Of a DNA stretch of 42,615 nt, positions 1 to 11,087 are shown piece after piece. The DNA is from Epichloe hybrida (Eukaryota > Ascomycota > Sordariomycetes > Hypocreales > Clavicipitaceae). The position numbers and the translations under genes are program-made. How positions within the stretch are numbered: position 1 is the first letter of the stretch; the number at the start of each line of letters is the position of its first letter. The stretch lies in contig JAFEKR010000116.1 of NCBI GenBank assembly GCA_019022495.1, positions 1 through 42,615 on the forward strand, given 5' to 3'. Below the pieces are notes generated by a model, which had not been told where the DNA came from, ran no database searches, and was given only the letters and a program-made list of their open reading frames with translations.

Positions 1-169
1 AGAAGGCATGAGCGGTGATCTGTTCCAGATGAGCCGTGTGGGCATTCTTTCGTCTCTCAGTAAGTAGGCGAAAATATTCCAAGACGTAGTCCTGAGCGTG
101 TCCTCGAACCCAGGCCCTGTTTCTTCGTGTTAGCTGCCAGGGCTCGGGATGATGGATATGGCTGGGCAT
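1..169 (-). CDS. Possible 5' end of an unrecognised gene leaving the left edge
   Basis: On the minus strand an ATG at 169 opens a frame that stays open to the window edge (56 codons). It begins MPSHIHHPEPWQLTRRNRAW and continues with a helical, charged stretch containing DYVLEYFRLLTERRKNAHTA. Composition looks protein-like, rich in R, H, L and E, but I do not recognise a family. An alternative is that the true exon starts after the acceptor-like CTGGCAG near 134, so the first dozen residues are uncertain. If real, the gene is divergent from the MTG2-like gene at 1834. Length is too short to exclude chance. Confidence 0.35.
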   Translation of the reverse strand, partial: MPSHIHHPEPWQLTRRNRAWVRGHAQDYVLEYFRLLTERRKNAHTAHLEQITAHAF

Positions 170-1833
170 GGCTGGGCAAGGCTGGGCAGTCGGGGTTAGA
201 ATAGGGTCAGGGTCATGGATCGTTACCTTATGTCATTATATACAGATCTCATCATGTGGTCCTCAGCTTGTCGTATTGCCATCTCCAGGCCCCTGGCTTC
301 ACACTCACAAGCCAAGTTTGCCGGAGCATGGCAAATGGCACAATTGGGGTCCATGGAGATATAGCCCTTGGGGGCTTTTGCCGTAAGATGGATCCCATGT
401 CAGTAACGATGGCGGCTCGAATTTTTTCGCTTCAAAGTGTTTCAAGTTCGTCTCAGCCACATGGCAAAGCCCAGTCGACAGGGAGTTGGTGAGGGTTCTT
501 CAAGCATCACAAAATCGGCCAACGTCGTCCACGTCCACGACACCGAAAATCGGCTTAACAGCTACCCGGGTTATCACCAGCTAGAGCCAGTACGTCTTGC
601 GAACCAGGCTGCATCGAGAATTGGAACCCAAAAGCTTGCGGACGTCGGTACAGGGGTGTCGAAGTTTCGAGTAAAAGCCGGCCGGGTCCGATACAAGGGA
701 AAGAGAGACGTCGATCAATGGGCGGGGAATTTGAAGAGAAAAACATTTGAAAATTAAAATTAGGGAAGACTTAAGACTTACCCGGAGCACGTTGGGTTAG
801 GGTGAATGGGTGAATGGACTCGCAATGGACTCGCAATGCAACGGACTCGCACAAAGGGTGTGACCCTGGAGGGACGGAGGGACGGTTCGAAACAGAAAAG
901 GAATAGTCCGTCGTCAGATGGCAAAATATCAGAGTGTTTGGCGCGGCGTCCCAATGGCTATTCTCCTGCACCTTGGGTGTCGCGGCCACGACAAGGCGTC
1001 ACAAGGCGTCACAAGGCGTCGAGATGGAGGGTGGAAAAAGGGCGGTTGGAGTGACGTCTTGGTACTTGCCAATTGGGCTGCAGCCAGCTCCGGCCGGATT
1101 TTATTACCTGTACTCCGTACACACCACTGTATTATGCCACTGTATTATTATGCCACTGTATTATGAAGAGGCAAAAGTCATCGGAAAAGGCGGTCGACGA
1201 CTTCGCAGCTGCCCTGCCCCGTCCTGCCCCTGCCCTGCCCTGCCAGCCTGCGTCAAGATGGAGATGGCTCCTGCCGTCTACGGAAAGACAGACAGCTGTG
1301 GTGCCACGTCTTCACGTCGAGTACATATGTACATACGGACGTCCGTACGGATCCGTATGTACACGTCTCATCATTCATGTTCTTCAAGCCCAACCCGATC
1401 GGCAGCAAATGGCCCAGCGAGCGCGACCCAACGATCAACGGCGAGTACTCCGTAACGACCTAATGTAAATGTACAAAGTGGGAACGACCCGGCCGAAGAG
1501 GCTGCAAAGGACACGGGTATCATGATAGCCGCGGCAACAAGACGTCAAACAGGAACAGGAAGGAAATCAGATTGACCAGTGAGCGAAGGAAGAAGGAAGC
1601 GAAGCCAATCACGACCAACCCATGTCAAGAGCTGGCTTTGAGCTTGATTAACAAACAGCCCACCAGGAAAAATAACTGGGTCTCTCGGGGGCTTGTCTTC
1701 CCCCAAGCATCATCTCGATATTCAACCACTTTCTGTGCGGCAACGGTTTATAACAAGGTCGCCGCGATCCTTTGAATGCGGCCACTGATATCGATTCATT
1801 GTATCACAGCACTGCTGGGCTGATCCGTCCTCC
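170..1833. other. Intergenic region upstream of the MTG2-like gene
   Basis: I see no convincing gene. A 98-codon ATG frame (461-757, +) has no recognisable features. The stretch holds short repeats: GGCTGGGCA-type repeats at 160-188, three copies of ACAAGGCGTC near 990-1019, and CCACTGTATTATG repeats at 1128-1164. There is a strong palindrome at 1329-1362 and two GTACTCCGTA motifs at 1110 and 1445. It probably contains the promoter of the MTG2-like gene. Confidence 0.6.
1329..1362. repeat. Inverted repeat with 11-nt perfect arms
   Basis: Arms GTACATACGGA (1329-1339) and TCCGTATGTAC (1352-1362) are exact reverse complements around a 12-nt centre that itself contains the palindrome TCCGTACGGA. 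It could form a hairpin or cruciform, or bind a dimeric factor. It lies about 470 bp upstream of the MTG2-like ATG. Confidence 0.7.
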
Positions 1834-3603
1834 ATGCCACTGCTGCGGTCAGTGGCAATCCGCCCACGAACCTCTCGAGTGGCCATCACAGCCCATTCAC
1901 GATGCTCCTCCAGATGCTCCTCCAACTCCTCCAAACTCCCGTTCAATGACCTACCCGAATCGCGATTGAACCCCAGCCCCGACGACTACGCTTCGCCCAG
2001 CTTCGCCGACAAAGCCAACCTCACCCTCTATGCCGGCCGCGGCGGCAATGGCTGCGTGTCCTTTTTGCGAGAAGCTTTCCTCCCAGATGGCCCTCCCAAC
2101 GGCGGTGACGGCGGTATGGGGGGGAATGTTTACATTCAAGCTGCCCACGGCGAGACGTCACTGCACAAGCTAGCAAGGCGGCGATTTATCCGCGCGGGAC
2201 GCGGCAAGCATGGTCAGGGAAGCGCAAAGGGCGGCGCTCGTGGCGAAGACGTCATCATCACTGTACCTGTCGGGACTATTGTGCGAGAGCTGGAAAGGCA
2301 GGATCCTGCAGCCGAAGAAGCAATGAGTATCAGAGCGTACGTGACATTGCAAAAGCAGAAGCGTAAAGAACAAATGCTTCTAGATGAAGAAAAGCGACGG
2401 AACCCGGTGGAGGAGCAAGAGGACGGGGAGGACGTCATGGACAGAAAAGGCCGGCCGAAGCTCTCTCCCCAGGAACAGGATGACGACGCAGAACTGGAAC
2501 TTGACGACCCATCACGGCAGAAATGGCTCTTGTACCCAGGAATGTCAAAGTCCGAGATGAAGAGCACATCGTTTCCACGCCTTCCTCGACGTCATCCGCT
2601 CCTTCAACAGCCGCCGTCACCAATCTACCTCGACCTGTCGCGGCCAACTCCACGCCCCATCCTCCTCGCCGCCGGGGGCATCGGCGGCCTGGGTAACTCG
2701 CACTTCACCTCGCGGGAACATCCCAAACCGATATTTGCTACCAAGGGAGAAGAAGCCGTGTCTATGAAAGTCACCCTCGAGCTGAAGCTTCTCGCCGACG
2801 TGGGACTCGTTGGCCTCCCCAACGCAGGCAAGAGCACCTTGCTGCGAGCCATGACCAACAGTCGTACCAGAGTAGGGAGCTGGGCATTCACCACGCTGCA
2901 GCCCAACATTGGGACGGTCGTGCTGGACAAATACTCGGGTCAGCCCAGCATCACCCGACGCAATCGCAAACCCACGTCACCTGGCACAACCTACGACGAC
3001 TCCTCAGACACCCACGTCGACCCCAGAACGAGATTCACTGTCGCCGACATCCCCGGCCTCATCGAAGGCGCCCATCTCGATCGCGGCCTAGGCATTGCTT
3101 TCCTTCGCCACGTCGAGCGCGCAGGCGTGCTGGCCTTTGTCATCGACTTATCTGCCGGCAACGCCGTGGCTGCCCTGAACGCGCTCTGGCGCGAAGTAGG
3201 TCTCTACGCGCAGATGCGCGACGAGGAAGAGCGCGATCGCGAACTCGAAGCCCATATCGAATGGGACTCGGCCGTCGACGCCCCGACCCGCGGCCCCATC
3301 AATCTCATCAACGCCGACTACGCCGGTCCCGCGGCCTTTGCCGAAGACGATGCCCAGTCCGGGCTGCACATTGCAGGCAAGCCGTGGTTCGTGGTTGCCA
3401 CCAAGGCGGATTTACCGGAGACGCAGGCGAATTTCACTGAACTGAAGACGTATCTGGATGGGATCACAAACGGCGAGGTGAAGCATCCGAGCGGCGTGGA
3501 AGGGGCGTGGACGCAAAAGTGCACGGCTATCCCCGTGGGTGCCATTCACGGCCAGGGTGTTGACAGAATCGTGCATTGGACGGTGGGATTGCTGGATGAG
3601 TGA
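1834..3603 (+). CDS. MTG2: Mitochondrial Obg-family GTPase (MTG2-like)
   Basis: Single-exon gene of 589 codons. The family assists assembly of the large mitochondrial ribosomal subunit on the inner membrane; that role is inferred from the family. The N-terminal ~50 residues are rich in R and S with few acids, as expected for a mitochondrial presequence. The glycine-rich Obg fold starts near residue 58 (AGRGGNGCVSFLREAF) and resumes near 275 (AAGGIGGLGNSHF), split by a charged insertion at about 160-255. The G domain follows: P-loop GLPNAGKST at 327-335, DIPGLIEG (G3) at 405, and TKAD (G4) at 523-526. A second acidic insert (EEERDRELEAH) lies between G3 and G4. The ATG at 1834 is the first in frame before the presequence-like region. 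Convergent with NCL1, 247 bp between stops. Length is in the range of fungal Mtg2 proteins. Confidence 0.92.
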   Translation: MPLLRSVAIRPRTSRVAITAHSRCSSRCSSNSSKLPFNDLPESRLNPSPDDYASPSFADKANLTLYAGRGGNGCVSFLREAFLPDGPPNGGDGGMGGNVYIQAAHGETSLHKLARRRFIRAGRGKHGQGSAKGGARGEDVIITVPVGTIVRELERQDPAAEEAMSIRAYVTLQKQKRKEQMLLDEEKRRNPVEEQEDGEDVMDRKGRPKLSPQEQDDDAELELDDPSRQKWLLYPGMSKSEMKSTSFPRLPRRHPLLQQPPSPIYLDLSRPTPRPILLAAGGIGGLGNSHFTSREHPKPIFATKGEEAVSMKVTLELKLLADVGLVGLPNAGKSTLLRAMTNSRTRVGSWAFTTLQPNIGTVVLDKYSGQPSITRRNRKPTSPGTTYDDSSDTHVDPRTRFTVADIPGLIEGAHLDRGLGIAFLRHVERAGVLAFVIDLSAGNAVAALNALWREVGLYAQMRDEEERDRELEAHIEWDSAVDAPTRGPINLINADYAGPAAFAEDDAQSGLHIAGKPWFVVATKADLPETQANFTELKTYLDGITNGEVKHPSGVEGAWTQKCTAIPVGAIHGQGVDRIVHWTVGLLDE

Positions 3604-3850
3604 CGGGCTGGGTAGAATAGACGGGTGGAAATTTTGTGAGTCAAGAGAGACCTCTTCTTGGTCAGGTGGGATAGCAATAACTCTTGTGTGCCTGCAAGAG
3701 CTTACTTTGTATCATCACTTTTCTTTACCATGAAGAAATCAGCTTGTGTAAATAAATAAAACAGTCCTTTTACTATGAACCTGACCCCAACCAGATTGAA
3801 GCTAAAAACCCACCAATACATGCAGACATAATTCTCACAATGTCAGCCCA

Positions 3851-6599
3851 CTAGGCCTCATCGGGGGATGGCAAATCCTCGACATCTACCGCTTCAACAA
3901 CCGCCTCGGTAGTCACTTGTTGCTGTCCCTCGTCCTCCTCCCGAGCCGGCTGCTCTTGCTCTTGAATCTTGTTCTTGTCCTGGTCCCTCTGTTTATGGAG
4001 CGTATTGTTGATAAGGGGCGTGGTATCGTTGAAGATTCTCAGAAGCATAGCCGCGCGGTCCTCCTTGGGAAGCATGAGATTGAGGGAGTGGATGCTCTTC
4101 CACAGAGGCAGGGCCATTCTCTCGGTGAACTCGGCGTCACCGGCCTCGGGCTCGACGCGGAGCACGCAGCAGCCCATGCCCATGTCGCGCACGCGCTCGC
4201 CAATCTCTTCAAAGTGCTTCCAGTCGTCGCCGGCGATGCGGGGGAACATCTCGATGAGAAGCCTCCGAAGCGTTTCCTTCTTGCGCAGGTGGACGACGCG
4301 GGGCTCGCCGACGTAGCCTTGGACGATGGGCATGCCCTCGGACTGGATGCGCCAGCGGCATACGTCGGCCGATGGGGCATCCTGCTTCATGTACATGCGC
4401 ACGCCGCCGTGGACGAAGCGCACGCCGCGGCCTTCGTTTTCGGTGAGAATGTCGCGGATGAGCGCCGTGGTGTAGTATATGGCCTTGGCAGGCTCGCCGA
4501 GCTCGTTGCGGACCATGTAGCGATTGTCGGGGAAGCGCGTGGACAGGTTGTAGAACTGCTTGATGTTGACGATGACGGGATGTAATGGGTCGAGGTATTT
4601 GAATGGCTCCTCGGGGGGTCCTGATTTCTTGGGCTGCCTGCTCATCGTCTCGGCGGACTGGACGAGCGGTGCAGGAGTGGCTGCTGAACAGGACACGGCG
4701 TTGGTTTTCGCCTTCTTGGTGGCGTGTTGCTCGGCATCCTCTTCATCGTGAGCTCTCTTGTTGCCATTGGCTGTGGCATCGTCCATCTGAGCGTCCTGAG
4801 CGTCCTCTCCGTTGGGCTTGGACTCGGTGTCTTTAACTGTCTCAGTGGAGGAGGTTTCGACGGCGTCGGTAGCGGCAGCAGGCTTCTCCTCAGTCTTGCC
4901 ATCGTCTGCCTCTTTCAACGCCCTGTCGCTAGTAATTGCGGCAGCTGTGGCGGCGGCATTGGGGACGGCAGCAGCGCTCTTGGGCTGATTCTCATTCCTA
5001 GCCTTGAAATCAGTCTTCTTCTCTAGCACGGCAATGAAGAAGCCGCCGGTATCCTGCAGGTGAGGATAGACGCGCATGCAGCGCTCCAAAGGAAGGTCAT
5101 GGCAGCCGGTTCCCTCGAGCTTGGGGAACATGGTCTGGGAAACGCGTCCGGGGACTACGCCCTCATTCTCTTCTCGGGCAAATTTCTCGACCTCCTCCCA
5201 CGTGTCCCACATGCGGCAAGCCTTGTCCATGATCTTCCACTTTCGCATACCGGGTCTTCTGACAAGGTTGGGAAGCTGGTCGCTGCAGTCGAGGATCTCA
5301 ACGTTGCTGGAGCCTCCGCATCGTTCAATGGCAGATGCAACCACCGACTCGTTCTCGACGGGGTTCATGCTGCATGTGGAGTAGACAACTCTGCCGCTGA
5401 CCTTGAGTAGCTGAAGAGCCCGAACGAGGATCCTGACTTGAGTCGCGTGAAGGCCGAGAGCATTGCCGGGCTGCCAGTCCTTCCAGAGGTTAGCGTTCTT
5501 TCGCAAAGTGCCGTCCCCGGAGCAAGGAACGTCAGCCAAGATGCGGTCGAACTTTAGATAGGTGGGCTTGGCGTCCGGGTCGGTAGAGGGAAGCTTCAGA
5601 GACGGAAATTGCGTGGCATCGTGGTTCGTGACGATCAGGTTGGGAGAGCAGAGTCGCTTGAGCTGATGCACCAACATGTGTCCACGCTTGTAATCAGAAT
5701 CGTTTGCGATCAAAAGGCCAGTCGCGCGCCCGTTGTCGGAAGGGTCAGCCTCCAAATCGGCGTCAATCTCGTCCTGTGTCTCGTCTCCAAGATCCAAACC
5801 ATCCTCCATGGCAAACTTGCGCAACACCTTGCGCACACGAGCTTCCTCACCTCGGTGAATCATCTCGATGAGCTGAGCGGACTTGCTTCCAGGGGCAGCG
5901 CACATGTCCAGGACGACCATTCCGGGCCGCAGATCCATCAAGCATGGCGGAATCATGCTCACTACCTCTTGTCTGCTGATGTTTCCAACCGTCGTCTCGG
6001 ACACGAGGAATTTTTGGAAAGCTGAGAAGGGAGGGAACTTGCGCACAACGTTCTTGGGTGTGGTCATCCACCAGGCAAGCTCATCGGGGTACCAAGCCAC
6101 GGGCTTTGGTGCCTCAACAGGCCGTCCATCTTGATGCTCGATTTTGGATATCTCGGGAATATAGCGTGTCTGTAGGAGTCTCTTGACCGACAGGGCATGG
6201 CTGAAGAGCTGACGTTAGCAGGCGGGAGCATAGGCGGGAAGCACAGGCGGCAGCACTGAAAGTAAAACATGAGACGCACCCTCGGGAACCGGTGAATCGA
6301 AAGCTGTTCGGCAGCTCTCGTCTCAAGAATTCCCAGTACTGCTGCTTCTCCTCTTCCGAGAGCTGTAGCAACGTGTCGTAGTACTCTTGGAGCTTCTCGT
6401 TGTTCTTATCGAACGGAGCATAGTCGCGCCAGCCACCGTTCGCAGACGACGAGTTTCCGCGACCACCGCCGCCGCCACCACGTCGACCCTTGCCCTGCGA
6501 ATTTGACAAATAAGATAAGATTTAGCATCTCCCAAAGACGACGGATGGCATTGGCAGTTGACATTGTGCGCGACTTACCCTGAAGCTTTTCTTGCCCAT
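3851..6599 (-). CDS. NCL1: tRNA (cytosine-5) methyltransferase NCL1/TRM4
   Basis: Three exons: 6599-6579, 6494-6280, 6200-3851, giving 861 residues. Introns start GTAAGT and GTGCGT and end CAG. The protein begins MGKKSFRGKGRRGG, a basic Gly-rich leader like that of yeast Ncl1, then runs through TGSRGHALSVKRLLQTRYIP. The SAM-binding motif VLDMCAAPGSKSAQLIE lies near residue 175. Motif IV DVPCSGDGTLRKN, holding one family cysteine, is near 302. Motif VI VYSTCSMNPVENE, with the catalytic cysteine, is near 357. NISRQEVVSMIPP matches the family signature before motif I. A low-complexity acidic/Ala/Lys linker with putative nuclear-localisation basic runs (KRAHDEEDAEQHATKKAK) precedes a conserved C-terminal domain. 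The family makes m5C in tRNA at several positions in the nucleus. The short first exon (7 codons) sets the start. Confidence 0.95.
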
Positions 6600-6879
6600 T
6601 CTCGCGGATTAAACGGGGTGTAGTTGAGTTGTCAGAGGGAAATTTTTCCACCAGAGCTAGGCAGCAGAAAAAAAAAAAAAAAAAAAGAGTTGGAGAAGTC
6701 AAATGTTGCCCCGCCATGCCATGGGCTTGCACTTTGCGACAAGCTGCATTGCATTTGCGTGCACGGCCGGCTTTCGGCGGCCACAATGATTATGTATGTC
6801 ATTTACGCAGCTTTATTTCCAACTCGACATTCTCATCTGGTAGGTTTGGTATAAATCTTGTACAATGTATAGATGCTAT
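6600..6879. promoter_or_regulatory. NCL1 upstream region with an 18-nt A:T tract
   Basis: The 280 bp between the UTP21 stop and the NCL1 start hold an uninterrupted run of 18 A at 6669-6686, which is poly(dT) on the NCL1 coding strand. Poly(dA:dT) tracts commonly exclude nucleosomes at fungal promoters; that function is inferred here. Confidence 0.45.
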
Positions 6880-9800
6880 TTATGTACGAGGGCTCCTCAA
6901 GAAACTAACAACGCTAAATAGCCAATCAAAGTGTAGGCGCAGAAATACCGTCATCCATGCCTGCGCCAACTCGTAATCCTTTCGGATACGTAGCCGGGCA
7001 GTGAGTGCTAGGACAAAGTGAAGGAGTTCATTCGACTCCTCATTTCCGTCGCCTATCGACAGGGAACGCAGCTCCAAGTCGGCACTCGAGGGGGACAAGG
7101 ACTTGAGGTGTTCAATGAACTCGTCATCTGTGTCTGGATTAGCATTCGGGACAAGGTGTGTCACATAATATGATTTGTTTCAAGGACAAGGGGGAAGGAG
7201 GGAGAGGGGGGGCCTACAATCGCCAATTTGCGTTCCTCGACGTAGCTTCGACGAAAACTGTTCTTCGAATCGAGCCTTGTCCAGCTTCGTGATTCGTGAT
7301 TTGGAATCGTCCTCTTTGTCCTCGACAACGGCTTCTTGGCCGGGTACTTTGGCACCAGACGTTGAAGGGAGAAAGAATGGCGCTTTCTCGGGGAGCTTTG
7401 GTGCTTCTGTCGGCTTATTTCTTTCCTTGATTAAATCGAGATGCAGCAACGTTTGCCATCTACTTTTCGGCACCAGACTCAGTGTTGTTAACTCTGAGCT
7501 TAGTTGGTCTAGAGAAGGAGCAATGGTGGCGTCGTCGTCCTCTTCCTCGTCGTCCTCATAAGCGCCTTCTAGCAAGCCCTCGTTGCCTTCTCCAGAGACC
7601 GTTGGTGCAGACACTTGCCCGATTTCTTTCTCTGAAACTTGTCTAGTTGGGACGTGCTTGAAGAGAGATTTGTTGGTCCATAGGGTAACGCCGGGTTCGT
7701 CTTCTAGTGTCGCAGCTAAATACTCGCCGGTGATGGACATGTCGAGCGCAGTACACGGCTTCTCTAAGCGAATAGCATCTATGAGATGACTGGTGGGCAG
7801 ATCCCATACCCGAACAACGTGGTCGTTGGATGCGGCAATCACCCACCGTCCATCGTGAGAGAAACAGAGGTCATTTATTGACTCTTTTGGGCCCCAAAAC
7901 TCACGAATGGTCTTCTTCGTCTCCATGTCGACAATTCGTACCGACAAGTCATCGCAGGCAAATGCCAGTAGATTGTTGGCAGCATGGTATCGGCAAGATG
8001 TAGGATATGTCATGGGAGCCCAATCAAGCTGCTCAAGAAGCGTTCCAGTGAGAAAATCCCAGAACTTGATCTTGCCGTCTGCCGAGCACGAGACGATGTT
8101 TTTGTTCATCGCGTCGACGACCACACCCGTCACTGCTTTTGTGTGTCTTCCGGTTCCCGGCAGAAACTTTCGGCCGTTGCTGGCTTGAAAATGAGCAACG
8201 TCATCAGCCTGTCTGAGCTGCTGGAGCCGTACTTGCCGGGCTTGCGAAGGGGTCAATTTCGATGGAAACCGTTGCCGGTGAACACCTGATTGCAGATTGA
8301 ACATGTCGATTCCTCCGCCTTCAGAACCCACGACCGCAAATGTTCCACAGGGACTTATAGCCACACTTGACACATTGGTACCGTCTCCAGTCGGAAAAGC
8401 CCATCGTCCCGCACGCTTTCGACCCCAGAACCAAGTTCGGGCATGAGGGTCACCCTTATGCGCAGTCACGACGCTCTCCCATCCAGTCATGCCACTAATT
8501 TCTGCATCAACCTTCTTTTTGCTTTCACTGTGACCCTTGTGCCAAATGGGCTGATTCCCTGGTATTGCACCAATGCCGCTGTCTCTGTTTAGGGACATGG
8601 CAATGCTTGTGATTTCGGGAGCCTTCAGATCTTCAAGTAATGTCGTCGGACCATGAGCTAGAGCGTTGGATGACAAGATGCCCACCTTCTTTGCCTTTTT
8701 GCGCAACTGTCCCTGACTCAATTCGGTGCTTTGGCCATCCCGTCGCAAACTCCACCCCCAAAGACTTCTGTCCCGCCCGCCGCTGAGAAGCCATTTGTTT
8801 CCACCTTCAGATCCGTCGAAATCGGTAGGTAGGAAATGAAGGCAGTTGACAGGTCCGGCATGGCCACTTCGTGAATGGAGGATTCGAGGAATGGGGGAAA
8901 ATGGGGTCGTGTCGAATATCCAGGTTTTCAAGGAATTATCTAGACCACTTGAGACGACGACCGGCTGGCCGACCAAGAACTCGATCTTGCTGATTCCACC
9001 TCTAACGTTCTTCCCATCACGACATGGTGGATTATGTGCACTTCGTAGAACCCCCATGACCCGACCACCTTTGTTCAAGTCCCAGAATGTTACATCTCCT
9101 GTAGCTTGGCTGGCTGTGGCCATGACGCCATCCTTTCTTCCATCATGTCCAGCACCCATGCCATCAGTCCTAAAGGAAATAGAGTTGATGGGAGCTTCAA
9201 GGCTGCCAGCTTCAATCTCAAGCACAGGTTTGTCGGTGAGAATGTTGGTGATGATCAGCGTGCCAGAGGAGTATGCAATTGCCATCAGCGATAAGGCCGT
9301 AGCGGGTTCCATGCAAGTCACAGAACCACACTCTGGATTCGGAGGTAGAATGGCGTAAATCAGTTTGCCGGTGCTGATGTTCCAAATTTCCACCCATCCA
9401 TCCCTGCGGCCAACAAAAACCTTGTTCAGGAACGTCGGCATGCTAATTACACCACCGGTGATTTCGTTCCCTCCATTTTTAGCGGTCATAGTCTGAATTG
9501 TAGTGTAATGCTCGAGAGAAGACGTCTTGAAGATCTCGAGTCTCGTAATGGCACAAGCCACAATCCAGGTTCCGAAGATGAAGACTTGTTGAATCGGTTC
9601 GGTGAGATCGGATGGCAGCTCCAGTTGTTGCACTTTCTTGCCTCGTTGGAAGACCCAAAACCCTTGAGACTGTCCATCGGACCGGTTTCCCCAAGCCGCA
9701 TATACCTTTTCCTTCCACGCGAAAGTGGCGGTGATGTTGGCGGGAGTCCGTGGTCGGGTCACGAAGACAAGATTAAGACCGCGGCGCAAGTCGTACGTTT

Positions 9801-10071
9801 GAAGGGCTTTGCCAACGGAGGTTGTGATTTGAAATGTTGTTTTGCCAAGGGGAATGGATGTAAAAGGGACGCTTGTAGGGGAGACCAGGCCAACTGTCTA
9901 TAAATTGTCTCGAGTTAGCCAACTGGTGCTCAAGATCTGTATCAAGCGATCAAAACATACCCTGAACGGAGCAAAGATGCGGGATGAGTTTGAGGCAGGC
10001 TTGGCAGAAGCTGCCACGGACAGAACCTTCTGGCGCTTTGACAAAGGCCCATCTGGCTTTGAGTGAGGCAT
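6880..10071 (-). CDS. UTP21: U3 snoRNP / SSU processome WD40 protein UTP21 (WDR36)
   Basis: Three exons: 10071-9961, 9897-7218, 7127-6880, giving 1012 residues. Exon 1 encodes MPHSKPDGPLSKRQKVLSVA and ends IFAPFR before GTATGT; exon 2 continues TVGLVSPTSVPFTSIPLGKT, the conserved Utp21 opening. Two WD40 propellers occupy roughly residues 45-650, with repeats such as DGWVEIWNISTGKLI, SADGKIKFWDFLTGTLLEQL and SNDHVVRVWDLPTSHLI. An acidic linker follows, then the Utp21 C-terminal domain. The last splice joins IGD to YDEFIEHLKSLSPSSADLEL, restoring a family block. In the family the protein acts in early 18S rRNA processing and 40S assembly in the nucleolus. The extreme C-terminus looks shortened: after AWMTVFLRLH the text passes almost directly to VVSFLRSPRT. 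Divergent from VIP1. Confidence 0.94.
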
Positions 10072-11087
10072 CGTTTACTAACACGATGGGCACACAATGG
10101 TCTTTGCTGGCTGGCACTCGCTCGTTCCCGGTCGAGTTGGTCTCTACAGCCCCTGCATGATCTTTGCTCGTTCGTTCGGAGTCGTGCAGCTAGAAAAATT
10201 TGGGCGGTGAAGGTAACATTGCAGAATTCTGTCAATTAGTGCCCCACTTCACGCCCAGCCTAGCCCAGAGCCTTTTATCAATTGGGTTTGCGTGGAGCCC
10301 TGCCCCGCCCCGCCCCGCCAAGCTCTCACTCCAGCAAGAGAGCACATGGGCACATGCATATTCGAAGGACATCGGTCCGATTTTGCCGGGATATATGATT
10401 AGCCAGGCATGCAATGTGTTCCTAAGGGCTCTGCCCTTGCATTTGTTCTACGGATTACAAGGCTACGTCAGACAATAACGTAGTGCATACGGAGTACATC
10501 TGCGTTAAGATCCGACCGATTCGGAGACCAACCATCGCAACGTGGTTCAACACCCGGACGCGCCAGATGTTGTGTCTTGTAGTGCTTATAATAGCAGTCT
10601 AGCTCATTGCAGCACAGCAGCAAAGCAAAGCACCACAGCCATTGAGTATCACCAAACTCGGCGCATGCACGCACCACGCAGGGCTGCCACTATTACATAC
10701 ATGCACAACAGACACGACTGGGCCAGACACCAGACCAGACACCAGACCGTTCAGTGACTGACATAGCGTCCGAGCCCAGGTCTTGGCCCAGATCTTGCAC
10801 CGCCCAGGCATCGGCTAGACTCGATATCGACCGCATTGTGGATTTTTCAGTATTTATTCCCGGCCATCGGACCATCATCGAGGACGATCAAGGCAAGGGA
10901 GCAACTTTATGTACCTAACCAGGACCGTAAGTAAAATGGACCAGCTGGATCCTCCTCGCCGCTTCTCGCTTTCCGCTTCCCGCTTCCCGCTTCCCAGCAG
11001 ACTTCCTCCAACCAGCCAGATTGACTTTTTTTTCTGCTGGGAGACCCCAATCCATCGAGCCCGCCCATCCACCAACCCACGGCCACC
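10072..11087. promoter_or_regulatory. Divergent UTP21/VIP1 intergenic region
   Basis: About 1 kb between the two start codons; no gene seen. It contains a CCCCG repeat at 10301-10320, a TACGGAGTAC motif at 10488-10497, tandem ACCAGACC units at 10728-10750, and a CT-rich block at 10950-11000 typical of fungal 5' leaders. A possible 5' UTR intron could run from GTAAGT at 10927 to the CAG near 11000; this is only a suggestion. Confidence 0.5.

Noticed and set aside
95..125. TCGAACCC resembling a tRNA T-arm (B box) on the minus strand
   Set aside because: No matching A box or foldable cloverleaf nearby.
461..757. 98-codon ATG frame on the plus strand
   Set aside because: Composition and length fit chance in GC-balanced DNA; no motif, no start context, no neighbour logic.
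934..1455. Long plus-strand frame of 173 codons and its overlapping partner
   Set aside because: Runs through tandem repeats and palindromes, reads low-complexity Cys/Pro text without domains; most likely non-coding.
3917..4585. 222-codon plus-strand frame
   Set aside because: Exact antisense shadow of the NCL1 C-terminal region.
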